Assembly (NCBI RefSeq): GCF_019797865.1
Contig: NZ_CP081869.1
Location: 124,001 to 188,000, forward strand
Direction: 5' to 3'
Length of the DNA: 64,000 bases
DNA from: Chenggangzhangella methanolivorans
GTDB lineage: Bacteria > Pseudomonadota > Alphaproteobacteria > Rhizobiales > Methylopilaceae
Each line of letters begins with the position of its first letter. The stretch's first letter is position 1. Under the pieces are notes generated by a model, which did no database searches, was not told where the DNA came from, and saw nothing but the letters and a program-made list of their open reading frames with translations. The translations under genes and the position numbers were made by a program. Below, piece after piece: positions 53,332 to 62,722 of the stretch.

Positions 53332-54306
53332 ATGGAGCAGGTTCGGGAGACGCTCGAGGCGCGACAGGTCGCTATCTACTTCGCGGCTATCGTCGTGGGC
53401 GGCCTCGCCGGGATGGCGATCGGCGGCGCCGAGGCGCTCGAGGCCGCGATCAACCCCGCACTCGCCCTGATGCTGTTCGTCACCTTCTTGCAGGTGCCGC
53501 TCGTCGAGCTGGGCGCCGCGCTGAAGAACGGGCGCTTCCTCGCCGCGCTCCTCGCCGTGAACTTCGTCGCGGTGCCGCTCCTGTCGTTCGGCCTTGTCCA
53601 GTTCCTACCCGAAGACCCGATGCTGCGGCTCGGCGTGCTCATGGTGCTGCTGACGCCCTGCATCGATTACGTGGTGACGTTCGCGCATCTCGGCCGCAGC
53701 GACGCGCGCCTGCTGCTCGCCTCGACCCCGATCCTGCTGATCGCTCAGATGCTCCTTTTGCCCGTCCAGCTCGGTGTGATGCTGGGCGACGCGGCGTCCG
53801 GCCTCGTACAGCCCGGCCCGTTCGTTCACGCCTTCGTCTGGCTGATCGCGCTCCCCTTGCTGCTCGCCGCGGCGGTGCAGTTCTGGGCGGGCCGGTCCCG
53901 CGCCGGAGCCTCGGCGTCGAAAGCGCTTGGACTGCTGCCCGTGCCCGCGACCGCGCTGGTGCTGGTCCTCGTGCTGGCGGCCGTCGCTCCCAGGATCGGC
54001 GAAGCGCTTCCCGCCGCCATGGCCGCGGCCCCGGTCTACGTCGCCTTCGCCGTGCTCGCCCCGCTGCTCGGTCTCGGGGCTGCTCGCCTCTTCGGCCTCG
54101 AGGCCGCTGCAGGGCGCGCGGTGTCGTTCAGCGCGGCGACGCGGAACTCCCTCGTGGTCCTGCCACTCGCCTTCGCGGTGCCGGGCGGCGCGCCGCTGCT
54201 GCCCGCCGTGATCGTCACGCAGACGATCGTCGAGCTGGTGAGCGAGCTGGTCTACATCCGGCTGGTGCCAAGGCTGCATCGCGATCGGCGGGTGGCACCT
54301 GCCTGA
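53332..54306 (+). CDS. ACR3/bile-acid-symporter-family transporter
   Basis: A 324-residue protein of about ten hydrophobic spans with NPALALMLFVTFLQVPLVEL, MVLLTPCIDYVVTFAHLGRS and RAVSFSAATRNSLVVLPLAF. The Cys in LLTPCIDYV falls where ACR3 has its essential TM4 cysteine. This distant ACR3-like branch is often annotated 'arsenic resistance protein'. ATG 53332 has GGGGAGCTTTGGG upstream. Co-oriented with merR, so its substrate may be the metal sensed there. Confidence 0.65.
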   Translation: MEQVRETLEARQVAIYFAAIVVGGLAGMAIGGAEALEAAINPALALMLFVTFLQVPLVELGAALKNGRFLAALLAVNFVAVPLLSFGLVQFLPEDPMLRLGVLMVLLTPCIDYVVTFAHLGRSDARLLLASTPILLIAQMLLLPVQLGVMLGDAASGLVQPGPFVHAFVWLIALPLLLAAAVQFWAGRSRAGASASKALGLLPVPATALVLVLVLAAVAPRIGEALPAAMAAAPVYVAFAVLAPLLGLGAARLFGLEAAAGRAVSFSAATRNSLVVLPLAFAVPGGAPLLPAVIVTQTIVELVSELVYIRLVPRLHRDRRVAPA

Positions 54307-54368
54307 TCGTCAGGTCGTAGTATTGAGCGGCGTCCGAGGCTTGTGGCTGCTCAAAGTTCAAATCGGAC

Positions 54369-54779
54369 TCAGCCCGCCCGGACAACCTCACCGTCCTCCT
54401 TGGTGAAGTCCTCGGCCAGAGGCGCGGGCAGGATCTGGATCACGACCTCGGACGGACGGCAGAGCCGCACGCCGCGCGAGGTGAACACGAATGGGCGGTT
54501 GATCAGGATCGGATGGGCCAGCATCGCGTCGAGGATCGCGTCGTCGGTGACGGACGCCTCGCCCAGGCCGAGCTCCGCAAAGGGCGTGCCCTTCTCCCGC
54601 GCGGCCTCGCGTGGGCTCAGCCCCGCGGCTGCGATGGCCTTAGCCAGCTCTTCGCGCGTTCGCGGCGCCTTCAAGTACTCGACGACGGTAGGCTCGATCC
54701 CCGCGGCGCGGATCATCGCGAGCGTGTTGCGGGACGTGCCGCAGTCGGGGTTGTGCCAGATGGTGACGGACTCGGTCAT
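54369..54779 (-). CDS. arsC: glutaredoxin-dependent arsenate reductase ArsC
   Basis: ArsC/Spx fold of 136 residues. The catalytic Cys lies in IWHNPDCGTSRNTLAMI; the basic arsenate-binding residues are in HPILINRPFVFTSRGVRLCR. It reduces arsenate with glutathione and glutaredoxin. It starts 11 bp after acr3 and ends the arsR-arsC-acr3-arsC operon. Confidence 0.92.
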   Translation of the reverse strand: MTESVTIWHNPDCGTSRNTLAMIRAAGIEPTVVEYLKAPRTREELAKAIAAAGLSPREAAREKGTPFAELGLGEASVTDDAILDAMLAHPILINRPFVFTSRGVRLCRPSEVVIQILPAPLAEDFTKEDGEVVRAG

Positions 54780-54789
54780 GACGACCTCC

Positions 54790-55845
54790 TCAGGTCTTCT
54801 GCTGCGAGGCGACCGCGCGGACGCCGCGGGCCTCGTACCAGGGCTTCGAGCGGTTCACGATCCAGACGACCGAGAGCATCACGGGCACCTCGATCAGCAC
54901 GCCGACGACGGTCGCCAGCGCCGCCCCGGACTTGAACCCAAACAGGCTGATGGCCGCGGCGACCGCGAGCTCGAAGAAGTTCGACGCCCCGATCAGCGCG
55001 GATGGCCCGGCGACGCAGTGCGCCTCGCCGGAAGCCCGGTTAAGCAGGTAGGCGAGGCCGGAGTTGAAGTAGACCTGGATCAGGATCGGCACGGCGAGCA
55101 GCGCGATTACGGCCGGCTGCGCGATGATCTGCTCTCCCTGGAAGGCGAACAGCAGGACCAGCGTCGCGAGAAGGGCGACGAGGGACAGCGGCTGGAGCGC
55201 CGACAGCAGCTTGCCGAGCGCCGCTTCGCCGCCGGAAGCGAGGATCCGGGAACGCAGGACCTGGGCCGCGATGACGGGCACGACGATGTAGAGGCCGACC
55301 GAGAGGATCAGCGTGTTCCACGGCACGGTGATCGACGACAGGCCGAGCAGCAGCGCGACGATCGGCGCGAAGGCCACGATCATGATCGCGTCGTTGACGG
55401 CGACCTGGCTCAGCGTGAAGAGCGGGTCGCCTTTCGTCAGGTTCGACCAGACGAAGACCATCGCGGTGCACGGGGCGGCAGCCAGCAGGATCAGCCCGGC
55501 GATGTAGCTGTCGATCTGGTCGGCGGGCAGGTAGTGCCGGAACAGCCAGCCGATGAACAGCCAACCGAGCAGCGCCATCGAGAACGGCTTGACCGCCCAG
55601 TTGATGAACAGCGTCACCGAGATGCCCCGCCAGTGCGAGCTGACCTCGCGGAGCGCCGCGAAGTCGACCTTGACCAGCATCGGGATGATCATCAGCCAGA
55701 TCAGCACGGCGACAGGCAGGTTCACGCTGGCGACCTCGAGCGCGCCGATCGCCTGGAACAGGCCGGGCGCGACGTAGCCGAGGGCGACGCCGACGACGAT
55801 GCAGAGGAAGACCCAGACGGTCAGGTAGCGTTCGAACAGGGACAT
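54790..55845 (-). CDS. acr3: ACR3 arsenite efflux permease
   Basis: A ten-span permease of 351 residues. The essential TM4 cysteine is in AAPCTAMVFVWSNLTKGDP, and the second signature in PSALIGASNFFELAVAAAI. It exports arsenite (and perhaps antimonite) using the membrane potential. It sits between two arsenate reductase genes, so reduction and export are coupled in one transcript. Confidence 0.94.
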   Translation of the reverse strand: MSLFERYLTVWVFLCIVVGVALGYVAPGLFQAIGALEVASVNLPVAVLIWLMIIPMLVKVDFAALREVSSHWRGISVTLFINWAVKPFSMALLGWLFIGWLFRHYLPADQIDSYIAGLILLAAAPCTAMVFVWSNLTKGDPLFTLSQVAVNDAIMIVAFAPIVALLLGLSSITVPWNTLILSVGLYIVVPVIAAQVLRSRILASGGEAALGKLLSALQPLSLVALLATLVLLFAFQGEQIIAQPAVIALLAVPILIQVYFNSGLAYLLNRASGEAHCVAGPSALIGASNFFELAVAAAISLFGFKSGAALATVVGVLIEVPVMLSVVWIVNRSKPWYEARGVRAVASQQKT

Positions 55846-55866
55846 CGGCTCGTTCTTCTCGGTGGA

Positions 55867-56388
55867 TCAGGCCGCGGACGGGTGGGTCTTGCCGATCTCG
55901 TCGAGGCGGCGCTGCAGCGAGAGCTTGTCGATGGTCTTGAGCGGCAGGCTGACGAAGATCGAGATCCGGTTCGTCAGGCCGCGCATCGTGTCCGCGAAGG
56001 CGAGCGCCTTTTCGGTGTCCGAGCCTTCGAAGGCAGCCGGATCCGGCATGCCCCAGTGCGCCGACATGGGCTGTCCCGTCCAGTAGGGGCATTCCTCCCC
56101 GGCGGCGTCGTCGCAGACCGTGAACACGAAATCGAGCTCGGGCGCGCCGGGTTCGGCGAACTCGTGCCAGGACTTCGAGCGGAGGCCCGAGACGTCGAAG
56201 TTCGTCCGCTTCAGCAGGTCGAGCGCGAAGGGGTTTACCTCGCCGCGCGGGTGGCTCCCGGCCGAGAACGCCTTGAAGCGTCCCTGGCCCTCACGGTTCA
56301 TCACGCACTCGGCGATGATCGAGCGCGCGGAGTTGCCCGTGCATAGGAACAGGACGTTGTAGGGGCGCTGGGCTTCAGTCGCATCCAT
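55867..56388 (-). CDS. LMW-phosphatase-type arsenate reductase ArsC
   Basis: The P-loop is VLFLCTGNSARSIIAECVMN with C-x5-R. FVFTVCDDAAGEECPYW holds further redox cysteines, as in thioredoxin- or mycothiol/glutaredoxin-linked enzymes. DPAAFEGSDTEKALAFADTM completes the family. 173 residues. It overlaps the arsR gene upstream by 14 bases and so is cotranscribed with it. Confidence 0.9.
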   Translation of the reverse strand: MDATEAQRPYNVLFLCTGNSARSIIAECVMNREGQGRFKAFSAGSHPRGEVNPFALDLLKRTNFDVSGLRSKSWHEFAEPGAPELDFVFTVCDDAAGEECPYWTGQPMSAHWGMPDPAAFEGSDTEKALAFADTMRGLTNRISIFVSLPLKTIDKLSLQRRLDEIGKTHPSAA

Positions 56389-56809
56389 CGTTCTTCTCCC
56401 GGTCGGATGGACGGGGGCCGCATCCGCAGCTCCCCTGGAGGGTTTCGAAGATCGGCGCGCAGACCTCGGGGCGACCGTTGCAGCAGTCGGTCAGCAGGTA
56501 GCCGACAAGGCCGCGCATCCCCTCGAGGTCAGCGCTGTAGAGGATCGAGCGGCCATCCCTGACGCCTTGGACCAGGCCCGCACGGGACAGGATCGCGAGG
56601 TGCGTCGAGAGCGTGTTCTGCAGGCAACCGACGGCGTCGGCGATCACGCCCGCGGGCAAGCCCTCCGGGGCGCGCGAGACCAGCATGCGGAAGATGCGCA
56701 GCCTGGTGACCTGACCGAGCGCCGACAGGGCCTCGACCGCGGAGACGTCCTCCTCGGTCATCGGTCCGGAGTCGGCGGGGCCGGCCCCCGGCTTGGTCAT
56801 GGCGTTCAT
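56375..56809 (-). CDS. arsR: ArsR-family arsenic repressor (copy 2)
   Basis: The winged helix contains LPAGVIADAVGCLQNTLSTH and the trailing Cys-rich site LLTDCCNGRPEVC plus GSCGCG. The cysteine pair sits C-terminal to the recognition helix, as in copy 1, unlike the helix-embedded pair of E. coli ArsR. ATG 56809 has GAAGGCTGCGT upstream. It controls arsC-acr3-arsC through the operator at 56834-56855. Confidence 0.86.
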   Translation of the reverse strand: MNAMTKPGAGPADSGPMTEEDVSAVEALSALGQVTRLRIFRMLVSRAPEGLPAGVIADAVGCLQNTLSTHLAILSRAGLVQGVRDGRSILYSADLEGMRGLVGYLLTDCCNGRPEVCAPIFETLQGSCGCGPRPSDREKNDGCD

Positions 56810-56833
56810 ACGCAGCCTTCGACGTTTGACTAG

Positions 56834-56855
56834 ATATCGAGAAAACTCGATGTAT
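56834..56855. promoter_or_regulatory. ArsR operator 2
   Basis: ATATCGAG-AAAA-CTCGATGTAT is an inverted repeat with one mismatch, 25 bp before the arsR start and 71 bp before the divergent small gene at 56926. Arms resemble operator 1. Confidence 0.7.
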
Positions 56856-56925
56856 CGCTATATGAGCGAGGAAGCGGGGTCAATGGCGATGGTCGCCGGA
56901 TCGGCCACCGAGCCGCAGGAGCGAG

Positions 56926-57201
56926 ATGTCGAGAATCCCCGGACAGGCCCTGTGGGGCGTAATGGCGGCGTTCGCGCTGGCCGCGACGGCGATGGACCTC
57001 GGCCGCTGGGGCGCCGAACACAACGCCGCCGGCCACGACCTGTTGGCTGCAGTGCCCGTCGCGATGCTGGCGGCCGCGACCCTCGTCGCATACGCCGTGG
57101 CGTGCGTCGGCGGGCCCTCCCGCAACGCCTACCGGATCGCGAGTTTCGGCGCCGCAGTCGTCCTCGTCGGCTACGTGCTGCTCGCGAGGAGCGCCGCGTG
57201 A
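56926..57201 (+). CDS. small three-span membrane protein divergent from arsR
   Basis: 91 residues with hydrophobic segments ALWGVMAAFALAATAMDLG, LLAAVPVAMLAAATLVAYAV and ASFGAAVVLVGYVLLA. The start has GCAGGAGCGAG upstream. It shares the ArsR operator region with arsC-acr3, so arsenic induction is possible. A terminator follows. No family recognised. Confidence 0.6.
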   Translation: MSRIPGQALWGVMAAFALAATAMDLGRWGAEHNAAGHDLLAAVPVAMLAAATLVAYAVACVGGPSRNAYRIASFGAAVVLVGYVLLARSAA

Positions 57202-57210
57202 GCGACGATC

Positions 57211-57241
57211 GGGCGCCGGGACGTTCGCCGTCCCGGCGCCC
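57211..57241. terminator. two-way hairpin between the small membrane gene and aioA
   Basis: Perfect 13-base arms GGGCGCCGGGACG and CGTCCCGGCGCCC around TTCGC lie between convergent genes ending at 57201 and 57248. Confidence 0.8.
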
Positions 57242-57247
57242 GACGCC

Positions 57248-59708
57248 TCAGGCCCGGTACTCCTTGGACTTGTAGCTCGCGTTCCTGACGCTCTCGGGCG
57301 CGTCGGAAATCTTCCGGATCGCGCCCCAGGTCTGCTTGTAGTTCGGGATGACGAACTCGTTCACGCCCGCCGACACCACGTTGCCCTGCACGCCCGTCGG
57401 GTAGCCGAACAGCATGAAGACTTGGCCACGCCTGGCCGACGGCGTCGGGTAGGCCATGGCCTGCGTCGCGCCGTTGTCGTTGTGGATCTCGACGAGGTCG
57501 CCCTCGCCGAGCTTCAGCTCCGCCATGTCGTCAGGGTTCATCTCGACGAACGGGTACGGCCAGCGGTCCTGCACGAACTCGTCCGCCTGGTCGAGGTAGG
57601 CGCTCTGCCAGACGAGGTTCGCGCGCCCGTTGTTGATCAGGAACGGGAACTTGTCCTTCTCGGCCTGCTTGCCCGCGGCCTGCAGCCCGCGCCAAGGGGT
57701 CTCGGCGAACGTCGCCTTGCCGTCCTTCGACTTGAACTTGCCGTCGGCGAAGAGGCGCTTGGTGCCGACGATCTTGCCGTCCTGGAACCCGGTCGCGGGT
57801 TCCTGGAAGCCGTTGTTGCCCATCGCGCGCAGGCGCTCGTAGTTGACGTGTTCTCCGCCGCCCTCGTGGGCGTGGTAGCCGTCCATGAAGGCGTCCTCCT
57901 CGGTCTTCCAGTCGAAGCCCTTGAACTTGTCGGCGACGTCGTTCTTTCCCGCCGCCCGAAACACGCGCTCGAGGTTGTTGGCGAGCCGCGCGGCGATCAG
58001 GCAGTCCGGCATCGCCTGTCCGGGCGGGTCCATGTAGCGCTCGGTGAGCCGCATGCGCCGCTCGCCGTTCATGGAGGTGAGGTTCATCTCGCCGGAGGTC
58101 GCAGCGGGCAGGATCACGTGCGCGGCGGCGCCGATCTTGGTCGTCACGATGTCGACGTCGACCGAGAAGAGACCGCCCTTGCGGATCGCGCCCATTATCG
58201 CCTCGACCATTGCATCTCGGTCGCCGTAGGGGACCGAATTCATTGCGTCCTTCACGAGGTCGGTCCGCTGCTTGTAGACCCGCTTGAACTCCATGGCGTT
58301 CAGCGTGGTCTTGTAGTGGTCGCAGCCCCACACGTGGTGGACGCCGCCCTTGCCCTCGATCAGCAGCTTGTCGACGTAGGGACCCGGACGGCCGACATGG
58401 GCGTCGGAGGGGCGCGAGTAGCCCTCCTGGTGGCCGCCCATGCGGACGCAGCCGCCGCCCGGTCGGCCGACGTTCCCGGTGGCGAGCGCGAGGTTCACCA
58501 GCGCCTGGTTGGTTCGGTAGTTGTCGTTGCCCCAGATCAGGCCCTTCTCGTAGGCGAACATGGTCCGTCGCCTGTGGCTTCCGGCCTTTGGCTCCGCGAT
58601 CCAGGTGATCGCCTTGACGATGTCCGCCTCGGAAAGGCCCGTCGCCTTCGCGGCTTCCACGACCGAGACCTTGTTGGCCGCGAGCGCCTTGTAGAAGTCC
58701 TTGGTGGAGGCCTCGATGAACGGCCTGTCGATCCAGCCCTTCTCAGCCGCGTAGGTCAGCCAGGCGTTGAACAGGATGAGGTCAGTTCCGGACTCGATCG
58801 CGAGGTGGAGGACGTTTGTCCTTGCCCGCGGTCTCGCAGGCGTTGACCGATACCGTCCGGCGTGGGTCGACGAACACGATGCGGCCGCGCTCGTTCGGCT
58901 CGTCCCCGAACGTCGCCTTCTTCTTGGCCGCCGACATGCCGTTCAGGTTCGGCATCCAGTGGTTTAGGAAGTAGTTGGTCTGGGCTTCGAGCGGGTTGTT
59001 GCCGACGCAGACGATCGTGTCGGCGAGTTCGGCGTCCTCGTAGCAGTTGTTTAGCTCGCCGACGCCCATGTCGCGGGAGCCGTGGACTTCGGAGTTGTAG
59101 GCGGGCCTGTTGTGGATGCGGATGTTCCGCACCTTCATGGCCTCGAAGTAGAGCTTTCCCGTGCCCCACGTGTTCTCGTAGCCGCCGCCGGCCCCGCCGT
59201 GATCGAAGGCCGAGACGAAGAGGCCGTCCTCGCCCTGCTCGGCGATCACCGCCGCGGTCACGCGGGCGACGAGGTCGAGCGCGTCGTCCCAGCTTGTCGG
59301 CTGGATCTGGCCGTAGCGCCAGACGAGCGGGTCGGTCAGGCGCTGAAGCTGGGTCCCGCGCGTCTTCGAGTGGCTCATCTCCGCCATGCGTGCGCCGCGC
59401 ACGGAGCCGAGGCCCGAGTTCACCACGCAGCCCTTGTCGGGCTTGATGACGATGTGGACGTCGCGGCCGTCCTGGCGGACGACGTTGTACATCGAGGGGG
59501 CGTACCAGGCTTCCGTGTCCTGGACCTGCTGCTTGCCGAGGTCGACGCCGAAGGCGTTCGCCTTCGGGTCGGTCCAGCCCTCGTAGCGGGCGTCCCAGGT
59601 GTAGGCCTTGTAGCCGCAGCCGACGATGCAGTAGTGGCAGGGTGACGTTGTGCTGTTTGGCGTCCGCGGGACGATGGGCAGCCGCCCGATCTGGCGCTTG
59701 TAGACCAT
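57248..59708 (-). CDS. aioA: arsenite oxidase large subunit AioA, frame break
   Basis: The molybdopterin enzyme that oxidises arsenite to arsenate. The [3Fe-4S] site is C-x2-C-x3-C in SPCHYCIVGCGYKAYTW. Later landmarks are GCVVNSGLGSVRGARMAEM, GSRDMGVGELNNCYED and the C-terminal DNGATQAMAYPTPSARRGQV. One base near 58800, after ACETAGKD, joins two frames to give about 820 residues, the family norm. It lies 10 bp after aioB and is secreted with it. Confidence 0.93.
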
Positions 59709-59718
59709 CGGATCCTCC

Positions 59719-60242
59719 TCAGAGCGTGTTCGACAGGCGGCCGTAGAGAAGCTCGTCCACGCCCTCGGCGTAGATGTCGCCCTTCTCGTCGACCCGCAGC
59801 GCGTACTGGGGAAGGTTCTGGGTCGCGTGGCCCCAGACCTGCTGTCCGCCCTTCTCGCAGTCGAAGCGCGAGAAGTGCCCGGGGCAGTTCAGCGTCCGGT
59901 CGTCCGGGCGGTAGTTCATGTAGAAGCCCTTGTGCGGGCAGAGGGCGGCGAAGCCGACGATGTCGCTGTCGGGACCGACGCCGCCCTCGACGGGCTTGCC
60001 AAGTTTGAGCAGCACGCCGGGCGCGTCCTGGTCGGGATAGGCGACGTCGAGAGCCTCGTTGACCTTGAGCTCGCTGACGTTGCCCAGCCGGTTGGACGGG
60101 TACTTCACCAGCGCGGCGGTCGGCGCCGCCCGGGCCGGCCCGGCCGGCATGACGGTCGCGGCGGCTCCCCCCGCGGCCGCGAGTCCGCGCCTGCAAGGAA
60201 ACGGCGCCTCCCAACGTCAATCAGTCGTTCGCAGCTCGCCAT
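59719..60242 (-). CDS. aioB: arsenite oxidase Rieske small subunit AioB, frame break
   Basis: A Tat-exported Rieske protein carrying AioA across the membrane. ATG 60242 (leader GGGGAGAAGCTC) gives the Tat motif RRRFLAGA near residue 12. A one-base break near 60196 joins it to TVMPAGPARAAPTAALVKYP. The [2Fe-2S] ligands are in ALCPHKGFYMNYRPDD and NCPGHFSRFDCEKG. Restored length is about 174 residues. A sigma-54 promoter lies about 50 bp upstream. Confidence 0.92.
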
Positions 60243-60291
60243 GAGCTTCTCCCCGTCTCTGAGCCCGTTCCATCGAGCGGGCGACGAGGAA

Positions 60292-60309
60292 TTGCAGGCC
60301 GCGGGCCAA
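60292..60309 (-). promoter_or_regulatory. sigma-54 promoter of aioBA
   Basis: On the minus strand TTGGCCCG-CGGC-CTGCAA matches the consensus YTGGCACG-N4-TTGCW, with GG and GC exactly 10 bases apart. It lies 50 bp before the aioB start. The nearby AioR gene codes a sigma-54 activator, as expected. Confidence 0.8.
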
Positions 60310-60460
60310 CGCTTAGAACTGTTCGAAATCGAACGGTATGGAGCTGAAAATCTGAAAGCTGCCGTCCGGCAACCCGAACGTCTTTGGGCTGCCCGATCCG
60401 GGTTTCCGACAGAAGGATTCGTCGGTAGGCTGCACGCCCCCCGAGCCCGCTGACGCAGCC

Positions 60461-61408
60461 ATGATCACGAACCTTCCCACCCGGGAGAGCCTGAACAACG
60501 TCGCACTGCGGATCTACTTCCGCGCGTGGAGCGACCTCCTCGACGTCTGGACGGACTTCGCGCTCATGTTCGAACAGACGTTCGACGTCGGGACGGCCGT
60601 CAAGGACTGGCCGACCGAATGGGAGGACTACCTAGTCGCAGCCCAGACCGACCTTCAGTCGATCTCTTCATTGCTGCAGCAGTCCGTGGAGCTGGCGCTG
60701 AAGGCGAGGGTCTGCGCGGTCAGCCCCTACCTGCTGTTGCTCGACAGCGCCATGAACCTCTCCGCCTCGCCCAAGTCGATCGACTTCTCGGAGTTGAGGA
60801 CGCTCGACGCCGTCGACCTGCCGGGGGCGGTCAACACGCTGACGGACCAGCCCGTCTCGGACGAATTCATAACCGCTTACACGCAGCTCCGGTCGCGACG
60901 GAACAAGATCACGCATCTGGGTGAGGCGGGCGTGACGATGACGCCTGACGAACTCATGCGCCTTGCGGTGTCGCTCTACGTCGCCGTGTGGCCCGGCAGG
61001 CAGTGGCTCGCCGACCGACTGGATTTCGCCGACCCGAGGGCGGCATGGCTGCACGACGGGAAGTACACTTCGACCCACATGGTCGTGCTCCACGAGTGGC
61101 CGGCCGTCGTCAGCTTGCTGAAGAAAGGCGAGTTCAAGGCTCTGTTCGGACAGGAAAAATCGCGTCGACGCTATCTCTGCCACGACTGCGTCTACGAAGG
61201 CGACACCCGGTATGCCGGGCTTGAGAAGCCAGGATGCGGGACCGCCTACCTCGATGAGTCGGGCACGGTGCTCACCTGCGTCATGTGCGGGCAGACGTCG
61301 AAGGTCGAGCGGCGAAAGTGCACAAGCTGCCCGGGTGACGTGATCGCGGACAACGGGGACGACTGGGTGGGGCACTGCCACACCTGCGGAGAAGAGCTCA
61401 ACGCCTAA
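60461..61408 (+). CDS. HEPN-like protein with C-terminal zinc ribbons
   Basis: 315 residues. The N-terminal helical part (SISSLLQQSVELALKARVCA, ITAYTQLRSRRNKITHLGEA) carries R-N-x3-H, the HEPN ribonuclease motif, at RNKITH near residue 147. The last ~80 residues hold paired cysteines: YLCHDCVYEGD, LTCVMCGQTS, RKCTSCPGD and GHCHTCGEEL. It is on the opposite strand between aioB and aioR, which are usually adjacent. An RNA-targeting or defence role is inferred from the fold only. Confidence 0.6.
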   Translation: MITNLPTRESLNNVALRIYFRAWSDLLDVWTDFALMFEQTFDVGTAVKDWPTEWEDYLVAAQTDLQSISSLLQQSVELALKARVCAVSPYLLLLDSAMNLSASPKSIDFSELRTLDAVDLPGAVNTLTDQPVSDEFITAYTQLRSRRNKITHLGEAGVTMTPDELMRLAVSLYVAVWPGRQWLADRLDFADPRAAWLHDGKYTSTHMVVLHEWPAVVSLLKKGEFKALFGQEKSRRRYLCHDCVYEGDTRYAGLEKPGCGTAYLDESGTVLTCVMCGQTSKVERRKCTSCPGDVIADNGDDWVGHCHTCGEELNA

Positions 61409-61412
61409 CTTC

Positions 61413-62722
61413 TCAGGGAGTCGGTATCCCGAGCTTCTTCATCTTCTCCCAAAGGGTCGTCCGGCCGACGTCGAGAAGGCGAGCGGCCGCTCCGGTCTCT
61501 CCGTTCGATGCCGCGAGGGCTCGCAGGATGTGACGTCGCTCAGTGTCCTGGCGAGCCTGCTCGAGGGAGGGGATATCCCGACCGGCCTCGGAAGTCTCAC
61601 CCTTCTCCGGGAACAGGTCTGCGGGCATGATCCACGGCCCGAGTGCGAGAGCGGCAGCGCGCTCCACGCGGTTGCGGAGCTCGCGAACGTTGCCCGGCCA
61701 GTCGTGCGCCAGCGCCGCTTCCTCGGCCAGCGCGCTGAGCCCCCTGGGCGCTTCGGGAAGCGAAGCGGAGAACTCCGTGAACGCCCGGTCCAGCAGCCAA
61801 GGGATGTCGTCGGCTCGATCTCGAAGCGATGGCATTCGTACCGACACGACGTTGATGCGGTAGAAGAGATCCTCGCGGAAGCGCCCCTCCTTCACCCGCG
61901 CGCCGAGGTCGGCGTTCGTCGCAGCGACAAGCCTTCCGTCGAACTTCAACGGCTTCTCGCCGCCGACGCGCGAGAAGAAGCGGTCTTCGATCAGCCGAAG
62001 CAGCTTGGCTTGGAGGTCGAGCCTTAGGTCGGCGATCTCGTCGAGGAACAGCGTGCCTCCTGATGCGCGTTCCGCGTACCCCATGTGCCTGCGCGTGGCG
62101 CCGCTGAAGGCGCCCCGTTCGTGGCCGAACAGCTCGCTCTCTAGGAGGTCCGCCGGGATCGCCGCGCAGTTGACCGCCATGAACGAGGCAGGTTTGAGCG
62201 AAGCGGCCGAGTGCAGGAACCGGGCGGCCACGTCCTTGCCCGTCCCGGTCTCGCCGCCGATCAGCACCGTGCTTCCCACCTTCGCCACACGGCGGAGCAG
62301 GGCCTCGACCTCTCGCATGGCGGTCGACACCCCGATGAGCCTTCGGCCGTGGGCGCCTCGCTCACGATGCCGGACAGGCGGTCGAGGAAGTCCTCCATCT
62401 CGAACGGCTTGGTGACGTAATCGCCCGCGCCCGACCTCATCAGCCTCACCGCTTGGTCGATGTCCGCGTGGCCCGTGATGAACAGGAACGGCGGCGCCGA
62501 GGATCCTGAAGTTGCCTTGAACACGTCCTCGCCGTTCAGGTCCGGCAACCGGATGTCGCAGATGACGGCGTGGCGGCGCTCCTGGCCCATGCCCGCCACC
62601 GCCGAGGCGCCGTCCTTCCACCAAGTCACCTTAGCGCCCTCGAGCGTCAGCCGCTGGACGAGGCTCTCGCCCATGATTGGATCGTCCTCGACGATCCCGA
62701 TGGATCGGCGTTCAAGCGACAT
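61413..62722 (-). CDS. aioR: AioR, sigma-54-dependent response regulator, frame break
   Basis: The receiver domain (SIGIVEDDPIMGESL, AVICDIRLPDLNG with the phospho-Asp) is followed after a one-base break near 62345 by the AAA+ domain: GGETGTGKDVAARFLH, GHERGAFSGATRRHMG (GAFSGA loop for sigma-54) and GGTLFLDEIADLRLDLQ. The C-terminal Fis-type HTH is ETGAAARLLDVGRTTLWEKM. It activates aioBA from the promoter at 60292. The start overlaps the end of aioS. Confidence 0.9.

Noticed and set aside
54343..56346. Long open frame of 667 codons on the + strand
   Set aside because: It is antisense to arsC, acr3 and the second arsC, all with complete family motifs. It is rich in Arg, Asp, Glu and Gln, typical of high-GC shadow frames.
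57422..58846. 474-codon open frame opposite aioA
   Set aside because: Shadow of aioA; composition is Val/Leu/Arg-heavy without motifs.
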